Below are positions 1 through 8,217 of a stretch of 64,000 nucleotides of DNA, one piece after another. Location: the NCBI RefSeq assembly GCF_028023555.1, contig NZ_JAQIOY010000006.1:62001-126000 (forward strand), written 5' to 3'. The translations under genes and the position numbers were made by a program. The notes under the pieces were generated by a model. That model made no database searches. It was given only the letters and a program-made list of their open reading frames with translations, and was not told the DNA's origin. Every line of letters starts with the position of its first letter. Position 1 is the stretch's first letter. This DNA is from Thalassococcus_A lentus (lineage in GTDB: Bacteria; Pseudomonadota; Alphaproteobacteria; Rhodobacterales; Rhodobacteraceae).

Positions 1-1064
1 ACCCGGCCAATCTGATCGGGTGCAGGCGCATCTTCGGCGTCATACACTCCGATGATGTCCCCTTTGGTGAAATGAAGCGCATAATTCAGCGCACGGGGTT
101 TGGTCATGATCGGACCGTCCGGCACTTCGATGACGCGGAACCATGGCGGCAATGCCGTTTTAGCGATCACTTCCTTGGTTTGAGCATCGCCAGCCTCGAG
201 CACCAAGACCACGTCCAGCAGACTGCGGGGGTAATCCAGCCGAGACAGTCTTTGCACGAGGGTGGACGCGATTTCCGATTCCCGAAACAGCGGAACCAAA
301 ACGGAAACGGTGGGCGGATGCTCTGGCAGCGCAGGTGGGCCGGAAAGTGGCGCTTGTTTGCGGGATGCCAAAAAGGCCACGACCTTGAGGCCCTGCGCAG
401 CAACCAAAGAAATCAGGGCCAGCCCCAATGCCGCTGCGAATAAAACAGCGGGGTATAGCCAGAGCAGGGCAAACACCAAAAGCAGCGCACCAACACCCAA
501 AGATTTGGTTCGCGTTGTGGACTGATTGATATCGCGGCAGCTGTCGCTTGGCGGCCGCCATGTTTCGGCCGCTCGCGCAAGGGCCGCTCCGTGGCTTTGT
601 GAGATCGCGGCGTGAATATCCTCTTCGAGAGTCACGGCCATCATCACTGGCCCGAGTGTGTCGGGCGCTTGCTCCATGACATCATCAAAATCATCCGGGC
701 GCGCAGTGGCCAAAACCAGCGTGTCGCCGATGCGCATCCACGGCAGAACCGCATGTTTGAGACAAAAGCTGGCAGGCAAAAGGGCTTGAACGGCAGGATC
801 GGGTGGTCTCTCTTTGCACAGCACGGGCATTGCGCCGTGGCGTTCGGCCTGCGCAGCCAAGATATCGTGCCGTTGGGCGATCCCTTCGGCTGCGATGACA
901 TTGGCTACGGGCTGTTTGATACGCGCGGATTCGGCCAAGGCGCCCAGCATCACTCGCGGCGCAACGGTGCCGTGATCCAAAAGGATCTGGCTAACAGGTT
1001 TTCCCCGACCGGCGCCCTGTTGCGCCAACCGGTTTTCTGCGAGCCTCAGACGTTGCTTGCTCAT
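1..1064 (-). CDS. GT2 glycosyltransferase with N-terminal GspE/MshEN-like domain (C-terminus off the window)
   Basis: The reading frame runs open from an ATG at 1064 to the left edge, so 354 codons are visible and the C-terminus is missing. Residues 1-130 look like the GspE/MshE N-terminal fold, with two Leu-rich repeats ending in AEG or DHG turns (KPVSQILLDHG, QPVANVIAAEG). Two adjacent membrane segments follow at about 188-230, then a GT-A catalytic domain from about 250 (VSVLVPLFRE) with the nucleotide-sugar/metal motif VYDAED near 340. The family makes beta-linked polysaccharides at the inner membrane; MshEN domains bind c-di-GMP in characterised proteins, so c-di-GMP control is an inference. 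The gene stands alone, with a CtrA-type box just upstream. Sure of the glycosyltransferase, unsure of the polymer. Confidence 0.85.
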   Translation of the reverse strand, partial: MSKQRLRLAENRLAQQGAGRGKPVSQILLDHGTVAPRVMLGALAESARIKQPVANVIAAEGIAQRHDILAAQAERHGAMPVLCKERPPDPAVQALLPASFCLKHAVLPWMRIGDTLVLATARPDDFDDVMEQAPDTLGPVMMAVTLEEDIHAAISQSHGAALARAAETWRPPSDSCRDINQSTTRTKSLGVGALLLVFALLWLYPAVLFAAALGLALISLVAAQGLKVVAFLASRKQAPLSGPPALPEHPPTVSVLVPLFRESEIASTLVQRLSRLDYPRSLLDVVLVLEAGDAQTKEVIAKTALPPWFRVIEVPDGPIMTKPRALNYALHFTKGDIIGVYDAEDAPAPDQIGR

Positions 1065-1108
1065 GATCCATTTCCATCCCAGTACCGGAAGGAAAGTGAA
1101 GCAAGTCT

Positions 1109-1124
1109 GTTAAGGCTTGGTTAA
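1109..1124 (-). promoter_or_regulatory. CtrA-type binding site upstream of the glycosyltransferase
   Basis: Read on the minus strand the site is TTAA, seven bases (CCAAGCC), then TTAAC, an exact match to the full CtrA consensus TTAA-N7-TTAAC. Its centre lies about 53 bases upstream of the glycosyltransferase start, a distance that fits a promoter element. A further TTAACC half-site lies about 20 bases upstream (around 1137-1142). CtrA regulates motility and surface genes in roseobacters; binding here is inferred from the motif alone. Confidence 0.55.
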
Positions 1125-1153
1125 TTCTGAGTTTTTGGTTAACGCAGCGGGCT

Positions 1154-2305
1154 TTAGGCTGCGGCCATCGATGCGGCGAAGCGTTCGAACAGGTAAAAGC
1201 TGTCCTGCGGGCCGGGGCTGGCTTCGGGGTGGTGCTGCACCGAAAACACGGGCCGATCCGCCATGCGAATTCCGCAGTTCGATCCGTCAAACAGGCTGAC
1301 GTGGGTTTCCAGAACGCCGTCCGGCAGGGTCTGGGCGTCTACTGCGAAACCATGGTTCATCGATGTGATCTCGACCTTGCCGGTTTCGACCTCTTTGACC
1401 GGATGGTTCGCACCATGGTGGCCGTGGTTCATCTTGATGGTGCGCGCTCCCAGAGCCAGCGCCAGCATCTGATGTCCCAGACAGATCCCGAAAACCGGGA
1501 TGTCAGTATTGTCCAGAAGTGAGCGGATCATTGGCACGGCATATTCGCCGGTTGCTGCCGGATCGCCGGGGCCGTTGGACAGGAAAACACCGTCGGGCTG
1601 ATGGGCCATGACCTCATCGTAGCTGGCTGAGGCTGGCAGAACCGTCACATCACATCCGGCGGAGGCGAGGCAGCGCAGGATGTTGCGTTTGGCGCCGTAG
1701 TCGACTGCGACCACTTTGTGCTTTGGATTGGTCTGAGGCTTGTAGCCCTCGGGCCATGCCCACCGCATCTCATCCCAGCGGTAGCTCTGCGAGCAGGTTA
1801 CACCCTTGGCCAGATCCAGCCCTTCAAGGCCGGAGAACGCACGCGCCTTGGCGACCAAGGCTTCGACGTCGAACACCCCGTCAGGATTGTGCGCCATCGC
1901 AACATGCGGCGCGCCCTGTTGGCGAATGGCCCGGGTCAGACGCCGTGTGTCGATACCGCCAACAGCAATACGGCCGCGGGCCGCGAGCCAGTCAGACAAC
2001 TCCTGAACGGCGCGCCAATTCGAACTCTGGGTTGGCATCCATTTGACCACCATACCCTCGGCCACCGGATCGGCGGTTTCATCGTCATCCGGATTGACCC
2101 CGACATTGCCGATATGCGGGAAAGTAAAGGTCACGATCTGCCCGGCATAGGACGGGTCGGTCATGATTTCCTGATAGCCGGACATGGCGGTGTTGAAGCA
2201 AAGCTCGGCTTCGGTTTCGCCAGTGGCGCCGAACCCTTGTCCGTAGAAAACGGTGCCATCAGCAAGTGCGAGGCAGGCGGTTGGTTTGGTCTGGGATGCG
2301 GTCAT
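1154..2305 (-). CDS. carA: Carbamoyl-phosphate synthase small (glutaminase) subunit
   Basis: This 383-residue protein hydrolyses glutamine and passes ammonia to CarB to make carbamoyl phosphate for pyrimidine and arginine synthesis. The N-terminal half carries the CarA-specific domain (LALADGTVFYGQGFG near the start, MTDPSYAGQIV around residue 50). The C-terminal half is a class I glutamine amidotransferase with the nucleophile Cys in GICLGHQ (about residue 273) and the catalytic His in QHHPEASPG. I chose the ATG at 2305 because CarA proteins begin shortly before this point; the frame remains open 27 codons further upstream. carB is not adjacent, which is usual in alphaproteobacteria. It is divergent from the YqeY gene, with a strong palindrome between them. 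Confidence 0.97.
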   Translation of the reverse strand: MTASQTKPTACLALADGTVFYGQGFGATGETEAELCFNTAMSGYQEIMTDPSYAGQIVTFTFPHIGNVGVNPDDDETADPVAEGMVVKWMPTQSSNWRAVQELSDWLAARGRIAVGGIDTRRLTRAIRQQGAPHVAMAHNPDGVFDVEALVAKARAFSGLEGLDLAKGVTCSQSYRWDEMRWAWPEGYKPQTNPKHKVVAVDYGAKRNILRCLASAGCDVTVLPASASYDEVMAHQPDGVFLSNGPGDPAATGEYAVPMIRSLLDNTDIPVFGICLGHQMLALALGARTIKMNHGHHGANHPVKEVETGKVEITSMNHGFAVDAQTLPDGVLETHVSLFDGSNCGIRMADRPVFSVQHHPEASPGPQDSFYLFERFAASMAAA

Positions 2306-2396
2306 GACAGAAGCGACTCCGAATGCTGGGCAGGGGGCAGGGGCGCAAATTGCGCGGAACCTAATGCGCGGCGGGGGCCGGGTCAAGGGGCATGCT

Positions 2397-2419
2397 GATT
2401 TTGAAAATTGTTCAAAATC
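2397..2419. promoter_or_regulatory. Perfect 9-bp inverted repeat between carA and the YqeY gene
   Basis: GATTTTGAA, five bases (AATTG), then TTCAAAATC form a perfect inverted repeat in the A/T-rich gap between two divergent genes. The core has the form TTGAA-N5-TTCAA. Its position about 100 bases from both start codons suits an operator for a dimeric regulator serving one or both promoters. I do not recognise the regulator. It is not followed by a T-run, so a terminator is unlikely. Confidence 0.5.
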
Positions 2420-2508
2420 AATAACTTAATATGGCTCGCGCGCGGTTGCACCAGAATTGTCTTTTGGGTAGTGTCGCGTTTCGAGCATTGGACAGGGGAT
2501 GAATGTTC

Positions 2509-2973
2509 ATGGAACTGCGAGAACGAGTGAATACGGCTGTTAAACAGGCCATGAAAGACAAGGCAGCGGATCGTTTATCGACGCTGCGTCTGATCAATGC
2601 AGCGATCAAGGATCGTGACATTGCCCTGCGCGGCACGGGTGAAGAAGGCGGCGTGGACGACGGCCAAGTGCTTGCGATCCTTGACAAGATGGTCAAGCAG
2701 CGCCGCGAAAGCGCGAAAACCTACGAAGAGGGTGGTCGTCTGGATCTGGCTGAACGCGAGATTTCGGAAATCGGCGTGATCGAGGAATTCCTGCCCAAGG
2801 CTTTGTCCGAAGATGAGATTGCCAGCGCGGTCGATGCGGCCGTGACCGAAGTCGGCGCAGATTCGATCCGCGATATGGGCCGGGTCATGGGCGCGCTCAA
2901 GGCTCAGTACACCGGCCAGATGGATTTTGGCGCTGTGGGCCCGATGGTCAAAGAACGGCTCGCCGGCAACTGA
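2509..2973 (+). CDS. yqeY: GatB/YqeY domain protein
   Basis: This 154-residue helical protein belongs to the YqeY family, related to the tail domain of GatB and proposed to bind tRNA; its cellular role is not settled. The whole length matches the family: the opening ELRERVNTAVKQAMK, the central STLRLINAAIKDRDI and the C-terminal half (EFLPKALSEDEI, DMGRVMGALKAQYTGQMDFG). Two in-frame ATGs exist, at 2503 and 2509. The purine run AGGGGA at about 2494-2499 sits at a better distance from the second, so I prefer MELRERV. In many Rhodobacterales it neighbours carA, as here. Confidence 0.92.
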   Translation: MELRERVNTAVKQAMKDKAADRLSTLRLINAAIKDRDIALRGTGEEGGVDDGQVLAILDKMVKQRRESAKTYEEGGRLDLAEREISEIGVIEEFLPKALSEDEIASAVDAAVTEVGADSIRDMGRVMGALKAQYTGQMDFGAVGPMVKERLAGN

Positions 2974-2995
2974 TCGGACCGATTTGGCGCATGCT

Positions 2996-3016
2996 CCCTG
3001 CGTTCAAGGCGCAGGG
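2996..3016. terminator. Hairpin between convergent genes
   Basis: CCCTGCG and CGCAGGG pair around a 7-base loop exactly where the YqeY gene (plus) and the glycosyltransferase (minus) converge. The stop codon of the minus-strand gene lies in the loop. There is no long T-run, so it is a modest bidirectional terminator candidate. Confidence 0.45.
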
Positions 3017-3909
3017 AATTGCGATGCGATGATATCCAGCGTCTTGGCGTCGGTGATTTTAAATCGCTGAACAAAGCGGGTCTTGAAACCGACCCGACCC
3101 CGGCGTGCGCCAAAATTCTCGCCATGGTTCAACACATAGAGCACCGAGGGCTGGGAAAGCGGCGTTAGCGGTTGTCCCGACAGGCGGGCCAGATACGGGA
3201 ACATCCTGTGTTCGTGCTGGGTCATGGCGCGCAGGAATTCGGCGCTGAGTGGCTCAGCCGGATCGTGTCTGAGCGCAGCGCAGGAGCCGCAGAGTTTCCA
3301 GAACGGTTTTTGTAATGGTTGGACCAGAGTGCGACGATCGGCTCGCGCCACGTCGCCTGTTGCGTGGTCCATTACAAAACCGGACTCCACCAGATAGCCG
3401 CCGCGGGCTTGCCGCGTCAGCATTTCCGAAACGGTGCCCTGCCGCAGGATATCGTCGGCATCAAAGGTCATGACATATCCATGGGGCAGGGCCAGTGATG
3501 GCAGATGCGCGCAAAGCGCCGACAGCTTGCGCCATTTGTCATTGCCCGGCGTCGGATCGTCAAAGGGCAGATAGGAAAGCCGGTCATCCTTTGGCATCGG
3601 CGGGCGCTGTTGGCAGCACACCACAGCGCGCCAATTGGGGTTGTCCTGATCAATCAGGCTTTGCAGCGTTGCCTGTAGTCGCGCGGTGACGGCTTGCCAG
3701 TCGTCGACAGGCTCCGGCCCGACAAGCGGGATCAGAAAGGTTACGGCTTCCGCCTGCGTCGTCAGATCTGGTTTGCTGGCACGCAGGGCGAGTGCGGCGC
3801 GTTCGCTTGGCACCATTGTGTGCCCGGCGGCCCGTTCCGGCCCGAGCAGACGGGCCAATGCACGCATGCGCAGACGCCTTGTTTTTGGCGTAGCCGGTTC
3901 CTGTGCCAT
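3004..3909 (-). CDS. Putative GT-A-type glycosyltransferase
   Basis: This is a soluble-looking protein of 301 residues. From about residue 60 it resembles GT-A glycosyltransferases: a beta-strand/loop FLIPLVGPE, a segment typical of sugar-nucleotide binding (LQSLIDQDNPNWRAVV), and a DXD-like metal motif in MTFDADDIL near residue 150. The donor, acceptor and product cannot be told. The ATG at 3909 is chosen because it follows the DUF2244 stop by 22 bases; an in-frame ATG further upstream would overlap that gene deeply. It is the last gene of the ctaD-DUF2244 operon, although a role in oxidase biogenesis is not implied. Confidence 0.65.
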   Translation of the reverse strand: MAQEPATPKTRRLRMRALARLLGPERAAGHTMVPSERAALALRASKPDLTTQAEAVTFLIPLVGPEPVDDWQAVTARLQATLQSLIDQDNPNWRAVVCCQQRPPMPKDDRLSYLPFDDPTPGNDKWRKLSALCAHLPSLALPHGYVMTFDADDILRQGTVSEMLTRQARGGYLVESGFVMDHATGDVARADRRTLVQPLQKPFWKLCGSCAALRHDPAEPLSAEFLRAMTQHEHRMFPYLARLSGQPLTPLSQPSVLYVLNHGENFGARRGRVGFKTRFVQRFKITDAKTLDIIASQFPAP

Positions 3910-3931
3910 CTTGGTCTGCTCCGCTGCGCTG

Positions 3932-4435
3932 TCAGCTGCGCGAGATGTCACGCACCATGTCGCTGAGTTCATTGAACAAGGCCTTGCGTTCCTCTTCGCT
4001 CAGAAACGCGCCAATCTCAACCTCGCGGTTGTCTGATCCGTCCCCTTTGAGGGTGACGTAGTAGGGAACAGGCCCGCCTTTGTCGTGCATTGTGACCTTG
4101 ACCCAATAGGTGTTGGACTCCCAATGCTGGACATCGCCTTTTGGATTTGTGCGGCTCAGATGTGTGCGCTCGGGTGAAAGGGTCAGCACCTCCAGGATCT
4201 GCCGGTCGCGGCCATTGCGGCGCAGGGCATAGTAAATGCCTGCAGTCGAGGCCAGCATGAAGGGCAGCAGGCCCCACATCAGTTTGGTGCCGAGCAAGCC
4301 GTAGAGAGGCAGGGAGGCGAATAGGAAGAAGCCTAGGATCAGCGCGGCGAAACCCTCAGCCGGCAGCGAGTTATGCGGCCACAGATGCAGCTCTTGCGGC
4401 TCTTGGCGTGGCGGGGTTGTCCAGGAATAAGGCAT
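3932..4435 (-). CDS. DUF2244 membrane protein
   Basis: This 167-residue integral membrane protein has two adjacent hydrophobic segments at about 29-45 and 50-70 (ALILGFFLFASLPLYGLLG, LMWGLLPFMLASTAGIYYALR). A soluble C-terminal domain of beta-strand character follows (VLTLSPERTHLSR, HWESNTYWVKVTMH, VEIGAFLSEEERKALFNEL). The arrangement and motifs match DUF2244, a family commonly encoded next to cytochrome c oxidase genes in alphaproteobacteria and of unproven function. Here it sits directly downstream of ctaD, separated by a hairpin, which supports a link to the aa3 oxidase by context only. Confidence 0.85.
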   Translation of the reverse strand: MPYSWTTPPRQEPQELHLWPHNSLPAEGFAALILGFFLFASLPLYGLLGTKLMWGLLPFMLASTAGIYYALRRNGRDRQILEVLTLSPERTHLSRTNPKGDVQHWESNTYWVKVTMHDKGGPVPYYVTLKGDGSDNREVEIGAFLSEEERKALFNELSDMVRDISRS

Positions 4436-4495
4436 GCAACGGCTTCGGTCTTGTGGCTCTGTATGAGATGCAAGGTAACGCAGGTCACGAATGTG

Positions 4496-4525
4496 AAAAG
4501 GCCCCGCACAATGGCGGGGCCTTTT
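4496..4525 (-). terminator. Strong hairpin downstream of ctaD
   Basis: A 12-bp stem (AAAAGGCCCCGC with GCGGGGCCTTTT) closes on a 6-base loop (ACAATG) between the ctaD stop and the DUF2244 start. Flanking A and T runs make it a rho-independent terminator readable in either direction. It probably trims most ctaD transcripts and allows limited read-through into the two downstream genes. Confidence 0.8.
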
Positions 4526-4549
4526 ATTTTGTCTAGGGTCAGCCCCGGA

Positions 4550-6253
4550 TCAGTGGGCGTGGCCCTTGTCCCAGTCTTCCTGCTTGGGCAGGATCTCGAA
4601 CGTGTGCTCGGGCGGCGGGGATGGCAGTGTCCATTCCAGCGTGTCCGCATACTCGTTCCAAGGGTTGTTCTCGGTCACGCGGGCACCTTTCAGCACCGAC
4701 CAGATCACTACGCCAAAGAAGAACACGAAGGACGCGAAGGACAGGAATGCACCCCAGCTGGAAACATAGTTCCACAGAGCGAACTGCTCGGGGTAGTCGA
4801 TGTAGCGACGTGGCATGCCCTGACGGCCCAGGAAGTGCTGTGGGAAGAATGTCACGTTTGCGCCGATGAACATCGCCCAGAAGTGCAGCTTGCCTGCCCA
4901 TTCAGGGTACATGCGACCGGTCATCTTGGGGAAGTAGAAGTATACCCCTGCAAAGATCGCAAACACGGCGCCCAGCGACATCACGTAGTGGAAGTGTGCA
5001 ACCACATAGTAGGTGTCATGGTAGGCGCGGTCGACGCCTGCCTGGCTCAGCACGATGCCTGTTACACCACCAACGGTGAACAGGAACAGGAAGCCAAAGG
5101 CCCAGAGCATTGGTGTCTTGAACTCGATCGAACCGCCCCACATGGTGGCAATCCACGAGAACACCTTAACGCCGGTCGGCACCGCGATGACCATGGTCGC
5201 CAGCATGAAGTAGGACTGCTGGGTCAGCGACATGCCAACGGTGTACATGTGGTGCGCCCAGACGACAAAGCCCAGTGCACCAATCGCGATAATCGCCCAG
5301 ACCATCGGCAGGTAGCCAAAGACAGGCTTGCGCGCGAAGGTCGCAATCACATGGCTGATGATACCAAAGCCGGGCAGGATGATGATGTACACTTCCGGAT
5401 GGCCAAAGAACCACAGGATATGCTGGTACAGGATCGGGTCGCCACCGCCGGCAGGATCAAAGAAGGTCGTGCCGAAGTTACGGTCTGTCAGCAGCATGGT
5501 GATGGCGCCGGCCAGAACTGGCAGCGACAGCAGGATCAGCCAGGATGTGACAAAGATCGACCACGAGAACAGCGGAACCTTGAACAGGGTCATGCCCGGG
5601 GCACGCATGTTCAGGAAGGTGGTGATCATGTTGATCGCGCCGAGGATCGAGCTTGCGCCCGAAACGTGCACGGCAAAGATCGCCAAATCCATTGAGTAGC
5701 CGCCTTCGTTGGTGCTGAGCGGCGGGTAAAGAACCCAACCCACACCCGAACCAAGCTGGCCATTACCCCCCGGTGCCAGCACCGAGCAGACTGCCAGTGT
5801 GGTACCAGCCACATAGAGCCAGAACGAAAGGTTGTTCATGCGGGGGAACGCCATGTCCGGCGCGCCGATCTGCAAAGGCATGAAATAGTTGCCAAACCCA
5901 CCGAACAACGCGGGGATCACGACAAAGAACATCATCAGGATGCCGTGCGCCGTGATCATCACGTTCCAAAGGTGGCCGTTCGGCGTACATTCGCTGGGCA
6001 TCGAGGCCGCAAGCGAGCTGATAAAGCCCGAGAAGAAGCCTTTGTCCAGATGCTCCATACACATGTACTGAACACCGGGGTTCATGAGTTCCATGCGCAT
6101 GTAAACGGTGAAGGCCACCGAGATGAAACCGACCAGCGCCGAAACGATCAGGTACAGAATACCGATGTCTTTGTGGTTGGTGGACATAAACCAACGGGTA
6201 AAGAACCCGCGGTTGTCTTCATGCTCGTGGCCGTGAATGGCGGCGTCTGCCAT
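4550..6253 (-). CDS. ctaD: Cytochrome c oxidase subunit I (aa3 type)
   Basis: This is the 567-residue catalytic subunit of the terminal haem-copper oxidase in the inner membrane, reducing oxygen to water with proton pumping. All hallmarks are visible: the opening FMSTNHKDIG, the haem a ligand region HAHGILMMFF, the CuB His with its linked Tyr in WFFGHPEVYI, the His pair in WAHHMYTVG, and the haem ligands in VAHFHYVMSLGAVF. Twelve or more membrane spans are expected. The ATG at 6253 is preceded by a perfect AGGAGG at proper distance. Other cta genes are not in the window. An FnrL-type box lies upstream, suggesting oxygen-dependent control. Confidence 0.98.
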   Translation of the reverse strand: MADAAIHGHEHEDNRGFFTRWFMSTNHKDIGILYLIVSALVGFISVAFTVYMRMELMNPGVQYMCMEHLDKGFFSGFISSLAASMPSECTPNGHLWNVMITAHGILMMFFVVIPALFGGFGNYFMPLQIGAPDMAFPRMNNLSFWLYVAGTTLAVCSVLAPGGNGQLGSGVGWVLYPPLSTNEGGYSMDLAIFAVHVSGASSILGAINMITTFLNMRAPGMTLFKVPLFSWSIFVTSWLILLSLPVLAGAITMLLTDRNFGTTFFDPAGGGDPILYQHILWFFGHPEVYIIILPGFGIISHVIATFARKPVFGYLPMVWAIIAIGALGFVVWAHHMYTVGMSLTQQSYFMLATMVIAVPTGVKVFSWIATMWGGSIEFKTPMLWAFGFLFLFTVGGVTGIVLSQAGVDRAYHDTYYVVAHFHYVMSLGAVFAIFAGVYFYFPKMTGRMYPEWAGKLHFWAMFIGANVTFFPQHFLGRQGMPRRYIDYPEQFALWNYVSSWGAFLSFASFVFFFGVVIWSVLKGARVTENNPWNEYADTLEWTLPSPPPEHTFEILPKQEDWDKGHAH

Positions 6254-6372
6254 TGTATGCCTCCTGTTGGTTTTTAAACCGGTTCCCAAATCAATGGGCG
6301 CAAAAGGGAATCCTTCCGCGCCGTATCGATCAAGGTTTTAGAATGTGACACCCTGCCGGGCAATGGCGGGTT

Positions 6373-6386
6373 TTGACGCAGATCAA
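6373..6386. promoter_or_regulatory. FnrL/FixK-type box upstream of ctaD
   Basis: TTGAC-GCAG-ATCAA matches the FNR-family consensus TTGAY-N4-RTCAA at every defined position. It lies in the 256-base gap between ctaD (minus) and the EF-hand protein (plus), about 120 bases from each start codon. Repression or activation of ctaD by an FnrL-type oxygen sensor is the simplest reading, but control of the plus-strand gene cannot be excluded. Confidence 0.6.
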
Positions 6387-6509
6387 ACAATATTGTCGCA
6401 GGCCCTTGTGTCCCTCGGTTGGCAATACCCGGCTCAGAGGCACGCACTGGACAACGCAGGGTCGTCTGCGCACACTGAGAACAACCGTATTGGCAACCGG
6501 AGTAACGCA

Positions 6510-7319
6510 ATGACAAAAGCGATCGGGTACGTGTTTGCTGCCGCATTTGGCGCGCTGCTTTGGCCGTTTCGCTCTGTTGTACGTTGGTGGCGGTCAAACG
6601 ACTGGCATGGGCGCTTTTGTGTTATGGCTGTCGGCTTTTTCCCGGTGTTTTCGATTGCGCTGTTCGTTGGATCGGTGCGCCAAGTCCAAGCGGATGGCTG
6701 TCCACTTGTGTTTGATCTGAGTGGGAACGGGTCTATCGACATTACGGGGCATGTCCGCACTCAGGACAAGCTTTACACCCTTTATTCGCTCAGGGATTAC
6801 GTGGAATTTGAAATGTTCCCGGGCCGGGACCCGATCAAGATTGATTGGGTTGCCCCAAACACCGATGCCTTTTTGGTGGATTTCCGGCAGGGTGTTCCAC
6901 AGACTATCAATGGCTCGCATCTGTTTGGAACCGTCGATTCACTTGGCGATGAAAGCTTTGAGAACGGTTTCCAGAAACTCGCAACTCTGGATGCGGACGG
7001 GAACGGCGTCGTATCCGGCGAGGAATTGACGGGACTGGCGCTATGGAAAGACAACGGCGATGCAAGGCTCGCCAGCGCGGAAATTGTGACACTGGAAGAG
7101 ATCGGTATCGTGTCCATCCCTGTCTCGCCCAAGACTGACCTAAAGGCGCCATATCAACTCGAACGCCAATATACCCATGCCGCAATCGGAACCGAGGGCT
7201 CGATGTTGACCGAGGAGATATTTGTCGAAGACATCTGGTTCATGAGGATCAGCACCCCGCACCCTTCCGATCAGTGGGTCATGGAGAAAGTCAGGGGGCT
7301 TCTGGGTCTTTTCGGGTGA
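6510..7319 (+). CDS. Membrane-anchored EF-hand-type calcium-binding protein, function unknown
   Basis: The 269-residue product has a basic, Trp-rich N-terminus, one clear membrane segment at about 37-55 (FCVMAVGFFPVFSIALFVGS) and a long soluble part. Two calcium-loop-like motifs are seen: DLSGNGSIDITG after the membrane segment and a complete EF-hand loop DADGNGVVSGEE near residue 155, with Asp, Asp, Asn, Ser and Glu at the ligand positions. The downstream part resembles cell-surface proteins that end in such a loop. The ATG at 6510 follows CCGGAG at suitable spacing; an upstream ATG lacks a binding site. Its 3' end overlaps the convergent gene by 29 bases. No specific function can be assigned. 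Confidence 0.7.
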   Translation: MTKAIGYVFAAAFGALLWPFRSVVRWWRSNDWHGRFCVMAVGFFPVFSIALFVGSVRQVQADGCPLVFDLSGNGSIDITGHVRTQDKLYTLYSLRDYVEFEMFPGRDPIKIDWVAPNTDAFLVDFRQGVPQTINGSHLFGTVDSLGDESFENGFQKLATLDADGNGVVSGEELTGLALWKDNGDARLASAEIVTLEEIGIVSIPVSPKTDLKAPYQLERQYTHAAIGTEGSMLTEEIFVEDIWFMRISTPHPSDQWVMEKVRGLLGLFG

Positions 7320-8037
7320 ATCTGTTCTGAATTTTTGCACCCAACAAAGACAGAATGATCGTCATCACGAGGCCAAAGATGTTCTGCAGCAAGACAATTG
7401 GTGACGCACTGGGGCAGGCCACGTAACTGTCACTGCGCGCTCCGGGTACGGCGGTTGCAATGGAAAACAAAAGATAATCCCATGCAGAGTCGACCATGGC
7501 AAAGTCTTTTTCCAACATGACAAAGGGCACAGCCGCGGTTGGGTAGACTCGCTCGTTTTCGGGGCGGTCGGCGACACTCGGGTCAATCACGGTGTCGGTA
7601 ATCGATCGTTCAATATCAACAATGACAACGCTGTCCTGCCGCCCTTCAACCGTCAGCGACACCACGCCGTGATCCTGGGGCGGGACGGGGATGAACAGGC
7701 CGGTGTCTTCTTGAATTCCGTAGGTGTGATAGACCAAGGCGAAACCAAATATCCCAGCGCAAAGGGTCAGAACGGTGGCCAAGGCGTTTTCAAGTTCGTG
7801 ATCTGAAACGCAAAGCGCCCGGTACCCAAACACGCCAACCGCAAAACACAGGAGCGTCAGGGCGAACCAAGGCACCACTTCATAGAAAAGGTAGCCGTCG
7901 CCCGTTGCAGGAACGTGGCATCGTTCATTGATGCCGTTATTGCTGACGTAGATCCAGAAACACAGCGGGATCAAAGCAATCCCTATGATCAAGGGGCGCA
8001 ACTGGGTTCTCGAAGCTGCGGTGTTTGGGTCAGACAA
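7291..8037 (-). CDS. Multi-pass membrane protein with a pore-loop-like C-terminus
   Basis: This 248-residue protein has hydrophobic segments at about 15-33, 52-72, 85-105 and 213-235. Between residues 130 and 180 lies an extracytoplasmic-looking domain. The C-terminal 60 residues resemble the pore region of two-TM potassium channels: a pore-helix-like stretch DYLLFSIATAV (187-197), a turn and then a final helix (VLLQNIFGLVMTIILSLLG). The selectivity filter GYG is replaced by PGA, so a functioning potassium pore is doubtful. Its stop codon lies inside the 3' end of the convergent EF-hand gene. I do not recognise a named family. Confidence 0.6.
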   Translation of the reverse strand: MSDPNTAASRTQLRPLIIGIALIPLCFWIYVSNNGINERCHVPATGDGYLFYEVVPWFALTLLCFAVGVFGYRALCVSDHELENALATVLTLCAGIFGFALVYHTYGIQEDTGLFIPVPPQDHGVVSLTVEGRQDSVVIVDIERSITDTVIDPSVADRPENERVYPTAAVPFVMLEKDFAMVDSAWDYLLFSIATAVPGARSDSYVACPSASPIVLLQNIFGLVMTIILSLLGAKIQNRFTRKDPEAP

Positions 8038-8217
8038 TGAGTTTGCTCAAATCGGTGCAAGGGCAGTGCGCCAACTCTACCGGAATAGAGCCGGTTATCC
8101 AGCCGTTTCGCTTCAATAAGGTGGATTGCCTCAAAGGTCTGGGTTTCCTGACTTATGTATTCTTCGTTTTGGGGGCAGATATATGGGCATCTGCTGCTTT
8201 CGTCCGAGGAGGACACA

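Noticed and set aside
8175..8194. GCAGAT-N8-ATCTGC inverted repeat before the DUF1127 gene
   Set aside because: Only six pairs in the leader next to the ribosome site; not distinctive enough to call an operator or riboswitch.
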